Below are positions 52,599 through 64,000 of a DNA stretch of 64,000 nucleotides, piece by piece (position 1 is the stretch's first letter; each line of letters starts with the position of its first letter). Below the pieces are notes generated by a model, which was not told the DNA's origin, made no database searches, and saw only the letters and a program-made list of their open reading frames with translations. The stretch is from NCBI RefSeq assembly GCF_002994745.2, contig NC_037090.1, forward strand, positions 3,844,001 to 3,908,000. Direction: 5' to 3'. Origin of the DNA: Rosa chinensis. Its lineage: Eukaryota; Streptophyta; Magnoliopsida; Rosales; Rosaceae. The position numbers and the translations under genes are program-made.

Positions 52599-54800
52599 GT
52601 ACGTTAGCTACCACTCTCAACTTCTCTAGGTTTCTACCACTATCTCTCAGTATTCACAGATCTTATAAATCTAAAGGTTCATTGCATCTCTTGGCTTTTG
52701 TTCCTTTTTAAAAAGAGAATACCCAATACTCAAGAGGAGGGAGGGAAGGGTCTCCAAAATCATACCATTCTGGGCTATACATGCATACATATATAGTACA
52801 CAATAGTCACTGCTGTTTCTGGTATTCCATAATGGACCAGCTACCTATAATTCCTTTTATGAATTTCTTTTTCTTCCTTTTCTTGACATATCATACAAAT
52901 ATACACACATATATTAGATATGCACTGAACTTTTTCCCCCAAAATTAAAGCTTCACAAGATCCAAAACCTGAAAACCTGATGCCATATACCATCCATACT
53001 TCCCATATTTTTCTCTCAGTAATTAATTCTGTCTCTCCTTCTCTCTCTAATATTAAACTATTTTATTTTTCGTGTCCAAGGGACTAACTTGTCTCTGGGT
53101 GTCTGATAATTTCCAAGTCGTAGCCCACTATCTTGGAAGTTCTTGCTAGCCTATTCTAATTTCTAGTGAGTACTTGTTAACCTTGTGTAATTTCAACATG
53201 ATACCGTCATAAAATGAAATCCATTTGGAGTTTTGGACAGAAGACGATGATACAAAATTACAAATCAAATAAGTCCAATTGAGGATGTGAGAAATGATAG
53301 ATGCTAACACCAGAAAAATTATTAAGAGTATCGATACATCATGTCATAGATGTATACGATAATAATGTAGAGATCATCATTACGGTTAACATACGAAGAT
53401 GTTGGTGCTCTTTGCTCGTGATCTTGTTTCACAGATTAATACCAACTACTCTCTAAACTGAAGACCCATTATCTAAAATGAACTGACATGATGAGAAAGT
53501 GACCTCAGGCCATGTTACATCCATATCTTCTAGATTTTTTTTTATATCTGTTAGACTTTGTCTTTTCCTAAAGAAAATCCATTTAAAAAAGAAAAAAGTA
53601 TTTTCCTAAAGATATAAAATTGTAAAAGAGAGAAAGGTCATCATAGTAAACAAGAAAAGTGACATTGTAACATCTTTGTATACCAAGAAATTAAGTTGGT
53701 ATAGTAAAATGCATATCAGTATCAATATGGTACAAAAATTGATTAATCTTACCTACTCCATGCCCCTATCTTTTTCATTAATTTGTATCAGCCCTCTTTT
53801 CCCTTAATTCATAATATTTATCACACCAAAGCTTTTCCATGATCTTTTCAAGATTCTTTGGTAAATAAGTTAAATGATGGTTGTTAGCTCCTGTCATTGT
53901 TTGTGTTAAGCGTTGTTGGTGTTTGATTGGGTCGTACAAAATTGATATCGATAATTGGATACCAAATACCCCAAAAAGGGTCTATTCATAGAACAATATG
54001 CCCTTTCTTTGTTTTAGTACCTGGCCCTACTGTTTTTTCAATCAAGGTATTTAGTTCGATGGTTCATGTACCTTTCTGTTTTCGATACATATCATTCAGA
54101 TACTTAAAACATGGTAATTTTTTTGAAGCTGACAGTGAATTCAACAATGAAAAACTCTGAGCCATCAAATGCTACAAACAAGTTCTTGAGAATGTGGAGA
54201 TCAAAGTTTTTCAACCATTTAGTAGGGTATAATTTGGTGTATGCGTGTCGCAAGCTCAGAGCGTTTGGGAGGGGGGACATGTATATGGCATTTGGGATTT
54301 CTAGCTTTGCAAACCGTCACAAATTTTGAGGCATCATTGGGGTGGGTGTGATGTTGTCATCTATTGCTGCATTTCAATGCTTGATAATTGAATTCAAATG
54401 GGAAATCATTTCTGTCATGGTGTTTATAAGACTGAAATTTTGTTGCCATATATCTGTTGTATTTACCCACCATTATGGTTTAGGATCAATGTGGCTCAGA
54501 ATCCCTTTTGCCATGGATTATTATTAACATGGTGGCAAGTCACTACTTTGGATAAGCTTCATCTCATCTTCATCTTTCAATACAATTCTTTGTTAATCTT
54601 TGTTGCTCCAAGTTGTATTTGTTCCCTAATCGAGTAATAAGTTAATGTGGTCCCTCGCGTGAATTAGAAGTCTTCCGTCTTGATCTAGAATAAGAAGAAC
54701 TCAATAATTTCTCCACTACCCCATCATTCATAAATGGAGGATAGTAATTAGTATGAATGGTGGATATAGTAATTAGTAAGCAAATCAATGAAATGACTAT
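52599..54800. other. AHP promoter and gene-poor spacer
   Basis: 52599-53100 is AHP leader and promoter DNA. The rest is AT-rich without recognisable genes. Open stretches at 53927-54637 show no known family and lack consistent coding character. Confidence 0.5.
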
Positions 54801-54971
54801 GGGGAGTATTCAGTGCACCGACATGCATTTTGCACCGATATAAATAGATGGTTAAATTATATTAAATACACTCTTAAGTAATTAATAAAAATATTAATTA
54901 TAAATATCAAATGTTGAGATCATCTTATAAGTGTTGGGTCATTTGCACCGTCGGTGCATAGAATAATTTCC
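54801..54971 (-). mobile_element. MITE family copy B (inverted, about 171 bp)
   Basis: Starts GGGGAGTATTCAGTGCACCGAC and ends TTTGCACCGTCGGTGCATAGAATAATTTCC. It is the reverse complement of copies A and C across its length, including the shared TATAAGTGTTGGGT block (inverted in this copy). Confidence 0.8.
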
Positions 54972-56062
54972 AGTTCACATATGGTCGAGAAAAGTGTATA
55001 TGTGTGAAGTAGTCTAGCATCACTTTACAATAGTTTAGATAGAAAAAGAATAGATGACTTAAAATTGAAAATAACCGACTTGTGAGCACCTCAAATCGAG
55101 TGTCGGTGAGAAACTAATATCACATAATTTTTCTAATTATTTAAAACAGTACGAAAATAAAATTCATCAAGCAAATGTCCTGAGCACTTTCCATGAACCA
55201 AGAAACAATTCTTAAGGCTCGAATTTGTTTTGGAGGGTAAGAAAACTTGAGGAAGTCACCCAAATTAACAGGTGGTGAATTTTGGATGGTGAAGGTTCCT
55301 TTTCTCTCGGAATTGTAAGCACATAAAATAGACCGTTATCGAAAAAATTCACATCACCTAATCTAAAAGAAATACAAAAGAAATACAACAATAAGAAAGA
55401 AAACAACACCCAACTTGTAAAAAGTCTCGGGGTACGTAAGATTCCACAATAGAACATTTGTTAAAACCCTATTTGGTTCTAGAGGGTAAGAAGAATTGAC
55501 CCCAAATCACAGCTACAATGCTTCAAGCCTCGAGTGTCATCAAAAATAATGCTTCAAGCCTTGAGGATCTCACTCCATCGATCATTCATTGAAGGCAAAT
55601 CCAAACAACATTGATGAGTGACTACGACAAATCCAAGACCTCAAAAGACAAACCAGATCGTTTTCGTCCCGACCAAGCATGCCATGAGAAGACCCTCTGC
55701 ATTGAAATGTTTACCTCTACCAAATACAATCATTCAATCAATTTGATTCACAATTTTGGCGTAGCTAGAGAAAGAAAGGACCACTCAGCAGTCCTCCAAT
55801 TCGATTCTATTCCAGCGTTCCTCCTCTCTTATTGATATGAAGGGCATCAAAACTGGGTCCCTGAATTTAATTTGATCTACCAGCCATCAAGATATAGCTC
55901 ACATCATCTCCCTTTAGGCCACAAGAAAACAAGAATGTAGGATGTTGGAGTTGAGAGAGTATCCAAAGCCATGTATGTACCGGAGAAATAACTTCGAATT
56001 TGCACTAAACATTTTGCTCAAAAAAATTGTACATCACAAGTTTGGCGAGGATGATCAATGAT
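54972..56062. other. Intergenic spacer with a short local duplication
   Basis: No gene recognised. AATGCTTCAAGCC followed by TCGAG or TTGAG occurs twice (about 55518 and 55549), and a GAGGGTAAGAA motif recurs at about 55232 and 55481. This may be decayed mobile DNA, but I cannot name it. Confidence 0.45.
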
Positions 56063-56233
56063 GGAAATTATTCTATGCACTGACGGTGTAAATGACCCAA
56101 CCCTTATAAAATAATCTCAACCCTTGATATTTATTATCAACCTTATTTTTAATAAACAAAAAGTGTATTTAATGCAATCTAACCATTCATTTATATTGGT
56201 GCAAGTGCACGGCGGTGCTCTGAATAATCTCTC
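56063..56233 (+). mobile_element. MITE family copy C (about 171 bp)
   Basis: Begins GGAAATTATTCTATGCACTGACGG and ends GCACGGCGGTGCTCTGAATAATCTC. Aligns with copy A (ACCCAACCCTTATAAA, ATTTAATGCAATCTAACCAT, TTGGTGCAAGTGCACG blocks) and inverted copy B. No clear target-site duplication. Confidence 0.8.
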
Positions 56234-57669
56234 ATATGACATTATTAATTATTCCGTCTGTTTTCATCACAAAATTTCAAAAGTAACCACAATCAATCTT
56301 TCAGCATTCGCTGTCTGCGTTGAAAGAACACATGCATATGCAGGCCATAAACACAAGAAGATCCATACAGGTATGTGTACCGTACACATGTCTTTTCCTT
56401 ATCTGTTTCATGTTGGAGCTTATAGTGAATAATAGATTCATGAAAACTCCAAATGCACAAAAAGTCAAAAACCCATTTTCACTAGGAGAAAAAGCTTTGC
56501 CTACTAACTTTTACTGTATGTAATGGAAGAAGAAACCCACAAAGAAAATGTTTCAGCAAAAATGACCTTAAGTTTTCACTACCAATCGTATAACTCTCCA
56601 TGCATTATGTCTAATTGCGTCTAGCATGCTTTTGAAGATCAGAACAACTTCAAAATGTATACTTCTACACAGACATCCCTGTTCGTAATTTTGCCAGTTT
56701 TTGGTCTAGTTTGATCTTCGATCTATATAGGAAAGGAACCTATAAATACCTTGTTGTGTCGGCAGTGTACGTGTGGACCTATCTCATTTTGTATGAGATA
56801 CCCCTGCCAGCGGTACTTTTAATGACTTCAGCAGTCTCAATGGCCCTAGAGCAGTAAAACGAACTACTTACTGAATTTGTTGTGTTTCTCAGATTAAACC
56901 AAGTTTAGATAGCTGCATGGCATCCATTCCTGTCGAAAGATCCAAGTATGCGAAACTTTCCCGGCCCACTCAAGACTGATGAGCGGTTAAAAGTTAGAAC
57001 AAGATTCAGTACGTACATAAGCAAAATATTTATACCTCGAATAGAACGAAGTTCAATGTGGCTGAGGTCTAATAGTAACAACGCTGGAAAAGCCACGTTT
57101 TTACTGCTACAGCTAGTAGTGTCTATGCAGAGCTTCAGAAAGTAGAGCACAAAAGAAGTTATAGTAAAAGACGAAAAGGTGTTCTATCAAATCAGTAGAT
57201 CGATGATGAACAAAGAATCGTATGGGTTAACTATAACATGAGAAAGAAGATCGAAGCAAGGAAATTCCGGTGATCTGTCATCTGCAACATTATGAGAAGT
57301 ACAAATTCGTGGTTTAACAAAGTGAAGAAGCTCTCTGCTTGGCCACCATACTACAAATTCTAGGGTTTAAATTTCGTTTCAGCACTCTCACCTCCACCTA
57401 CGTCTACAATTTAATTGAACCTATTCATCAACTCCAACCACAGTTGATCAGATCATCTGCGAGTTGGTTCTAGAAGTTGTTCTCTTCCCATGCATTGGTA
57501 TTTTCAAGCACCAGTCAGAACATGGTCAGATTTGAGTCTCGACGCAATTAGCCTCAAGTATTGTTCTGCCTCGAAATTTTGGCAAAGGAGCTTCACTATC
57601 TTACTTTGGGTTTGGGTTTGCTCTTTACCTATTCTTTTAGTTTTGTAAAAGGCATGACCCCTTAGAAAA
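56234..57669. other. Intergenic, no gene seen
   Basis: Spacer without coding homology on either strand. Short open stretches here, such as 56905-57150 on the minus strand, have no recognisable family. Confidence 0.5.
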
Positions 57670-58370
57670 AGTGAAAAATGAAATTCAAATGGCATAACCA
57701 ATTAAATTAACGGTTAAGACGTACAATGCATCGTATTGCGGGAAAATAGATAAGTTTTGTAAGCCAAGACCTATTTAGAAAAAGGGAAAAAAAATACAAA
57801 TAGTACCCAAACTATGGGCCACTAGTAACTTTCGTACCTCAACTTCAAAAACTATCATTTTGGTACCTGGACTTTTCACCCCGACCCAAGATTCATACAT
57901 GCCGTCCACTTTGCCGTTAACGGTGTTAAATTTACAAGGGTAAATCTGTCATTTCACTGTTCATCTCTCTTACCATGGTACTGTTCATTTTTTAAATTTT
58001 TTTATTTTTTCTTCCTGAGGAGAGAAAAAAATATTTTTAATTTTTTTTTAAAATGAACAGTATCATGGTAAGAGATGAACAGTGAAATGACAGATTTACC
58101 CTTGTAAATTTAACACCGTTAACGGCAAAGTGGACGGCATGTATGAATGTTAGGTCGTGTTAGATAATCTGGGTACCATTGTGATAGTTTTTGAAGTTGA
58201 GGTACGAAAGTTATTAGTGGCCCGTAATTCAGGTACTGTTGGTAAGTTTTTCCCTTAGAAAAATGAAATTCAAAAGGCATAACCAATTGAACCAAAGGTT
58301 AAAATATACAGTTTGCATCCGATTGCGGGAAAATGGATAAGTTTTGTAAGCCAAAACCTATTCTTTTAGT
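57670..58370. repeat. About 105-bp duplication flanking a foldback element
   Basis: 57670-57774 and 58264-58370 are diverged copies of one unit (GGCATAACCAATT, ATTGCGGGAAAAT, GATAAGTTTTGTAAGCCAA). With the foldback element and one target-site copy removed, the two units become adjacent, so this was a tandem duplication before the insertion. Confidence 0.85.
57784..58254. mobile_element. Foldback (Mutator-like) element with 9-bp target-site duplication
   Basis: A 471-bp element begins GGGAAAAA and ends TTTTTCCC. Its two arms, about 57784-58000 and 58040-58254, are inverted copies (GGCCACTAGTAACTTTCGTACCTC, GTTAACGG, ACAAGGGTAAAT, CATGGTA blocks) around a short AT-rich loop. TTAGAAAAA flanks it on both sides (57775-57783 and 58255-58263), a 9-bp duplication as in Mutator-like elements. 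No coding capacity. A transcript across it would form a very long hairpin. Confidence 0.85.
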
Positions 58371-58427
58371 TTCTTCATTTTTGAGGGTAAAACAAAGATC
58401 AAAGTTCATATGAACATGATGACTTGA

Positions 58428-58854
58428 ATTTTTTTTTTTTTGCTGATAAAGAGTATTATTCAAATAGAAATAAGTAAATTATAGTGAGAGAGAATTGTAC
58501 CAAATCTATCGACAACATCAACTACAATGGAAATTAGGAAGACCTATTGGGTCCCGATTGTTCCTAGCTATAATGATAGGTGGAGCCAAATCCAACAAAA
58601 CTAAACTTGAGGAAGTAGTTCCAAAATTTGCTAATGCATCCAAAGCTTGATTCCCTTCACGAAAGATATGAGTATAACAAAATTGCATTGAGAAATATGA
58701 TGCAAACAATTACCTCATCCCACACAAAATTGCCAAGGTACAAAGTCATGTGAGAAGATTGAAGAAAATTAAGAACAAGTGTAGAGCCCACCTCCAGCCA
58801 TACGAATTTCTAGTGTTGAACCCCACACTAATTCTATTGCTTTAATAACCGGCA
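58428..58854 (-). mobile_element. 5'-truncated LINE with RNase H-like end
   Basis: The minus-strand frame 58518-58709 encodes YTHIFREGNQALDALANFG, the conserved end of the plant LINE RNase H-like domain. Upstream pieces of the same domain (AIELVWGS, LEIRMAGGG) appear in broken frames. A T-run at about 58429-58441 is the antisense poly(A) tail. GAACATGATGACTTGA (58412-58427) and GAACATGACGACTTGA (58855-58870) form a 16-bp target-site duplication with one mismatch, setting the insert at 427 bp. Confidence 0.9.
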
Positions 58855-58921
58855 GAACATGACGACTTGATCTAATGGATATGTGTGAATAATTCTGCCA
58901 ATCCAAGGTCATTACTCATCA

Positions 58922-59198
58922 GAGAAGGTTTCTTTATTAGATTATTAGGTAGATTTTTATGTCTAAACCAATTGAAAAGAAAGATTTTAAAGAAAAACTG
59001 TCCTCTAACTATGATTTTTATTCCGTTATGATTTATGAACTACCAGTATAAATATCATTAGAAAAGGTTTCTATATTAGATTCCTAGGTAGATTATTATG
59101 TCTAATCCAATTGAAAAGAACATAATAAAGAAAAAAAGTTTTTGAACTATGACTTTTATTCCATTATGATTTATGAACCACCAGTATAAATATCAATC
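58922..59198. repeat. Two-copy tandem duplication, 139-bp period
   Basis: 58922-59060 and 59061-59198 align throughout (GGTTTCT.TATTAGATT, CCAATTGAAAAGAA, CATTATGATTTATGAAC, CCAGTATAAATATCA). Non-coding. 59199-59693 is spacer and the probable 3' UTR of the ATG18 gene. Confidence 0.85.
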
Positions 59199-59693
59199 TA
59201 GTTTGCGTGAATTCAGAATTCAGAACACAGAACAATAGGAGGGTCATAATGCGCGAGAAAAGAATATGAATCAGAGGTCAAGTAAGAAAGCATCCGGCAG
59301 AAACTTGATAAATACAGCACAGAAAGAATGAATTACAATGTTATTTCTTATTTTCACTTTTATTTTTTTGCTTGAAGAATGAAATTTACAATGTTATACA
59401 GCACGAAAAGAACCTGTCCACACAAATCATTTTCTATTTTGAATTTCCATTTACAACATTTACACGAGAATTAGAAGGGAAGGTACCAGGCATTTGCCCC
59501 AGCAGCACTACGCCGAACCAAAGATTATATCACTTGTATCAATTAGTCGGTAGCATTTTTCATTATCGAAAAAAGACAACCTGAAACTTCATCAATTAAA
59601 TTTCGCACTCGAATTTGGCTGAGCTCTCTTTAGCACACCAAGAAAATAGGGGCAGATCATTACTCCAGTACAATGGAGCACCGAAACCGTCCA

Positions 59694-62600
59694 TCATCCT
59701 GCAACAACAAACCTGATTACGTCAATTGGGTCACACTTCAAATTATCCAACAGATAAAGTTATGCAGCACATGCTTATTCCATCAGGTTCCGTTGATTGT
59801 AATGCTAGTCGCAATCAGTATTGTCAACATATGTCAAACATGAAAACAGAGTCTGAAAGAAGCGATGATCATTGTGCTTGCACACAAGAGAACTAAATTG
59901 CACTTCCAAAAAGAAATAACCTTTAATATGAAAACAATTTCATTGATATACTTAATTTAACCAGATCGGCATATGATAAAGGAAAGAAAATTCAACAGTC
60001 ATCCCCTCTAAAAACACTACGCCCCTGACATTCTTCACAAACCACTAGCGCGTGCAAAACAGGATGAGTGTTAAAAGAGCTTAAAAAGTAGTCGATATTA
60101 TTTGATTGTTTCCAGAAAAGGAATAAATGATTATGCCATCATTTACTATTAATATGTCAAAGAAAAGGAAATTTACATATAAGTGAACAAAGAGTTCATG
60201 TTGTGAAATATTCTCACCTTCCTCAGAGAAGTCAAATACACCGCCTAGCATGTCATCATCGTCACCATCTTCCTCGCATTTCTCCCTATCACAGGGGCTG
60301 TTGCTACTGTCCACATCAGTTACAACTTCAGTTGATTCAGGAAAGTTGCTCAAAGGTGATGCTTTACAATACCCCTCTTGGAAAAACTGCTCAAAATCCA
60401 GTGAGTCATGTACTGGTCCCTCATCAAGGATGTTCATACTCAGATCAGAACGGTTAGAACTGACATTTGAACTTTCATTGGCCCCACCACTATTCACCAA
60501 ATGAACCTCTTGTGCAATAGTTCTATCAGCAGCAAGGGAACCACCTGTTAAAGTGGATGGACTCTTTGAAAAATTACTATCCTTAACCAGAGAAACACCT
60601 GAAGTTGGTTGTTTTGAAGGTATTGTAACAATATTATTCTTTATGGAGCTTTGGTTCAGTAGAGGTGACGCCAAAAAAGATCTCCCTCTTGTTTCCCCAT
60701 TATTTCCATTCCCAGATTGGAGAATGGATGGATAAAAACCACCTAAATAAATGGAAGATAAAAGAGGTCTATTAGAAAGCCTGCTCAACCCATCAAACAA
60801 TATATCACAGCATGAACAATTATCTTACCGGCATCAGGGTTGCCAGTTGATGCCAACTTGTCACCAGAAATATCAACATTTTCCAGAAATTTTTCTTTAG
60901 CTTCATGAGAATCAGAAGATGAACTTGAGAATCCTCTTCCAATAAGATCCCTGGAAAAGATAGCCAACAAAATTAAGTGGTGGGTCTAGATCTAGCTTTT
61001 CAGAGAAATAATCCAACCAAATGGAACCACCAGTTATGAAGCACGTGAAAAATGTGAAAATGCATATTGTCACGATATCTTAGTAAGCCAAAAGGAAATT
61101 TAGGACAGGAAACAGAATTATTCTCAAGGGATGTCATACAGCAACCCATCATCTATCGTTTCCTTTCATAGATACAAGGGAAGGCATAAATAAGTAAGAA
61201 GAGTGATCCAAACTAGTTTGGAAATAAGAACTCTAATGGATGGACTGTGGAATAAAAGATTAACAAACTGAAACTGATATTCCTCCCTACATTGCAAGAA
61301 CAAGAACTGAAAAGTTTTGGAAACATAACACACGACAGACCCCTGGTCACATTCACTCCATCTTCCAACTTTTCAAAGTCAACACCATGAGCAAGTGTTT
61401 TATCAGATAGAATCACTTTTGATTTCTCTTATTTGCAACACATACTTCTCCCTTTTCTCTTACATGCATCCGTATTAGCATAAAGCCATATACAAAAAGC
61501 AGTTATCACACAAACTATAAGAAGATAATAAGAACAAATGCACCTCGAATTGATGAATACACCAGCAAAATTACCTGTCACTCCAACTAGACTGCACTCT
61601 TTGGAATTGATCAGAAACAGGTAGCAAATCCTTCCGCCTAATTTCGACCTCGTGAACAGGAACCTTTTCTATTTCAATCTCTCCTCCAGTAAGATCTTTA
61701 GTAAAATTTTGTTCAATGGCTCCCAGGGTACTCATTGTATAGAAATATATCTATTAGGCAAGTAAAGGGATCACAAACATAATTGAGAATGTCAACAAGA
61801 AGGAATCTCACTGTTAAAACATAAAAGATACCTTAGACTTTTGCCAGATTGGAATCCTTCCACAGTTAATCTGAACCTCAGCGTTGGCGAGATACAAGTG
61901 AGATCGCTCAAGCGGTTTCACCGACTCCTTATCCCCAATATCATTAACATCACAATCAAAAGTATCCATGACTGTCTCCTCATCTTCTTGTCTCCCAAGT
62001 TTAATCCCAGAAATGCATTCCTCTCTTTCAGGCCAATCAGTTCTTCGGCAAACATCCCACCACTGCAGAGGTTCAACTTTCACTCGCAATTCCTCATCCT
62101 GTATTTGTACTGAAGAGCCTGGCACTGTTCTTGATGTAGCTTCACCAGGCTCTATCCCAACTCTTGGAAGTAGTTTAAACTGTACCGCATGACCAGAAGG
62201 AGTGTAAACCAATAGGTGCTCCAGAGCTGTTACCTTTAAATGAGAAGTTTGCAGATCATGAGCAACAGAATTATGAAATACAGCAGTAACAGCACCAGAT
62301 GGAATGGAAGCTTTTCCGGCTGCAGAAGACGCAGCATGACTAACTGTATTGATCCACCCGGAGTTATCTTTTATTCTGCTAACCACAGAAAGGGTAACAG
62401 GGGGTGGTGGTGGAGAAAAAAGTTGCTGGTTTGTCAGGAAATAAGGAGTGAACCACCACGGTACAGACGGAACTGGCAAATGACTAGGCCCATCAACATG
62501 AGAACTCTGCTTGTGAGTAGTATCACCACCAAAGGGGGAAAAAGTAAAAATATGGCAAGTCCCCCTCGATGAAACAATTGTAACCCATTGACTGTATTGA

Positions 62601-64000
62601 CTAAAACATATGTCTTGGATTACCTGTATTATATAACAAGAAAAAAGAAAGCCCACATCAATACAAGAGCATCTTACTGAGTAGATACATTTAAAGAAAG
62701 AAACGTACAGCTGATGTCATGCCACGATGGAGCTTGTAAAGGTGCACATGAGAGGAATTCAAGTCATAGTTCTGGGTGCCAGATCCAATACGTGATGGCA
62801 TTATCCGAAAAATGTTAATATTGTTTCCATGTATCGAGGCAGTAACAAGGAGAGTCCCACTTGGGTCAAAACATAGAGCAGAAATGGGACTAGTATGTGC
62901 CCTAAATTGTGAAACGACCGCCCTGGAAACAATGTCTTTTACAACAACCTGCAATAACATACTTTAATAAGTAAAAATGGTTCAACGGCATAATAACAAA
63001 AACATAGAGGCACTGCAAAAATCAACCACACCCTCTGCTTTATATAGTATCAGGCTCTCGTAAACTGTTGGGTAATTGTAAGTACGTTGGAGATCCTTAT
63101 TCTCATGTGGGTAACCTCAACTCAAACAGGTGATGTCAAGAAAAAATCTTCTTTTATTCCATATGCTGTGAAATAATAATGGCTTACAGTGTAAGATTAT
63201 AACAAAATTTTAAGCTACAAAGAAAACTCACCATTCCAGCAATATCTGTTTCTGTTGAATGTGATCCAACCTTCCCAACTTTCCAGATAGAATTTGATGA
63301 CACTGGAGAGCTGGAACCATCTGGTTGATAGTACTTGGACAAAGTTTTGTAGCCCATGTCTCCCAGATTTAGCAACCCAGCAGCTAACTGCTTACTAGAT
63401 TCCATGGCATACCGAGCCACCAGATTTCCATTACTTGGTGAAGTTGATGGACTGACACCTGGAGGTGTAAGACTTTGCGGGCTTAGTCGGCAAGTGTTTG
63501 ACAGTAAAGGGTTGTTGGAGGCATAAGCCAACCACCTGGGACCAACAGCCATGGGACCATATCCAATATTAACCCCAACCAGTCCTTGGACTCCCAACTG
63601 GGGGACAGGATAAGTAAGAACACTGAACTTGTTCTCTAGAGTGACAGCATCAAAGCAGTATATCTGCCAGCAATATTAAAAACAAACTTAAGCCAGGTTT
63701 GGACATTTCATTATCTATATAGCCCTACAAAAATTACATAATATTTATATTTTAATGATATATTTTCCCTGGTTAATGTCCTAAACCATCAAAGATTCTT
63801 CTTCTTTGATAAAAAAAACGGTGAACAACACAAGCATACCCACTAATTGAAAACAACATAAAAGAAACAAGAAAAGTAAAGCAATAAATTTCTGAATTTA
63901 TGTAAACTATATTTTATAAATACTTGGAATAAGCTAGTGCTTACTTGAGAGGCAAGACCAACAGCCACTATCTGAGGACTGCATCTAACCATATACACAG
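59694..64000 (-). CDS. ATG18G: Autophagy-related ATG18g/h-type protein (WD-repeat plus BCAS3), 5' end missing
   Basis: PROPPIN-like WD40 protein that binds phosphoinositides on forming autophagosomes; the g/h subgroup adds a BCAS3 domain. Exons on the minus strand, in coding order: 63945-64000 (cut by the window edge), 63232-63663, 62709-62948, 61832-62623, 61575-61750, 60829-60950, 60218-60742, 59694-59698. Recognisable blocks: GYGPMAVGPRWLAYAS, ARYAMESSKQLAAGLLNLGDMGYKTLS, then FRAHTSPISALCFDPSGTLLVTAS with HLYKLHRGMTSA (WD repeats), then the BCAS3 region from PWWFT to RVKVEPLQWWDVCRR. Where classical ATG18 has FRRG this protein has FRAH, as I recall for the g/h subgroup. The last exon adds only GATGA, completing GEEG-type ...SEEG and the stop. 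The C-terminus is therefore complete; an unknown number of N-terminal residues lie beyond 64000. Confidence 0.9.

Noticed and set aside
57784..58254. Long hairpin considered as a microRNA precursor
   Set aside because: Arms of over 200 bp with 9-bp target-site duplication and TIRs mark a foldback transposon; no discrete mature miRNA can be argued without small-RNA data.

Overview
The window is plant nuclear DNA, most likely from a eudicot. Its genes have many short introns with GT..AG borders and AT-rich interiors, and the proteins are plant-specific or plant-type: copine/BONZAI, GID1 gibberellin receptor, AHP phosphotransmitter, H2A.X ending in SQEF. The intergenic DNA carries plant LINE, Ty3/gypsy, CACTA, PIF/Harbinger and foldback elements. 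The species cannot be fixed from sequence alone. No prokaryotic or organellar content was seen.

Layout. 1-5.6 kb: decayed Ty3/gypsy reverse transcriptase, LTR-like and LINE-like debris, and a 99-bp minisatellite. 5.77-11.36 kb (+): 16-exon copine gene. 12.45-15.61 kb (-): cyclin-L gene, convergent with the copine gene. 16.82-20.65 kb (-): PAT17-type DHHC S-acyltransferase. 21.53-23.71 kb (-): M41-like metalloprotease-family protein related to VIR3, probably plastidial. 24.60-25.34 kb (-): histone H2A.X with an E2F-type promoter. 26-33 kb: repeat-rich spacer with LINE pieces, a Harbinger MITE and tail-only LINE insertions. 33.31-34.93 kb (+): GID1. 39.21-41.10 kb (-): intronless tail-anchored coiled-coil protein. 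42.89-49.77 kb (+): broken NSH3-like nucleoside hydrolase with two transposons in its introns, one of them a CACTA element holding a PPR gene fragment. 51.39-52.60 kb (-): AHP. 52.6-59.3 kb: gene-poor spacer with MITEs, a foldback element and a truncated LINE. 59.69-64.0 kb (-): 3' part of an ATG18g/h-type gene that runs off the right edge.

The genes do not form one pathway. They look like an ancestral syntenic block: several neighbours here correspond to Arabidopsis genes that I recall as close neighbours on one or another duplicated segment (BON3/H2A.X, PAT17/GID1A/coiled-coil, M41-like/GID1C/coiled-coil, H2A.X/ATG18h, AHP5/ATG18g). Hormone signalling (GID1, AHP), immunity and membrane trafficking (copine, S-acyltransferase, ATG18) and nuclear functions (cyclin L, H2A.X) are represented.

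I found no convincing new biochemical system. The most unusual content is the repeat structure: several ultra-short non-LTR retrotransposon tails between target-site duplications, a gene-capturing CACTA element 17 bp from a splice acceptor, and foldback elements with readable target-site duplications.
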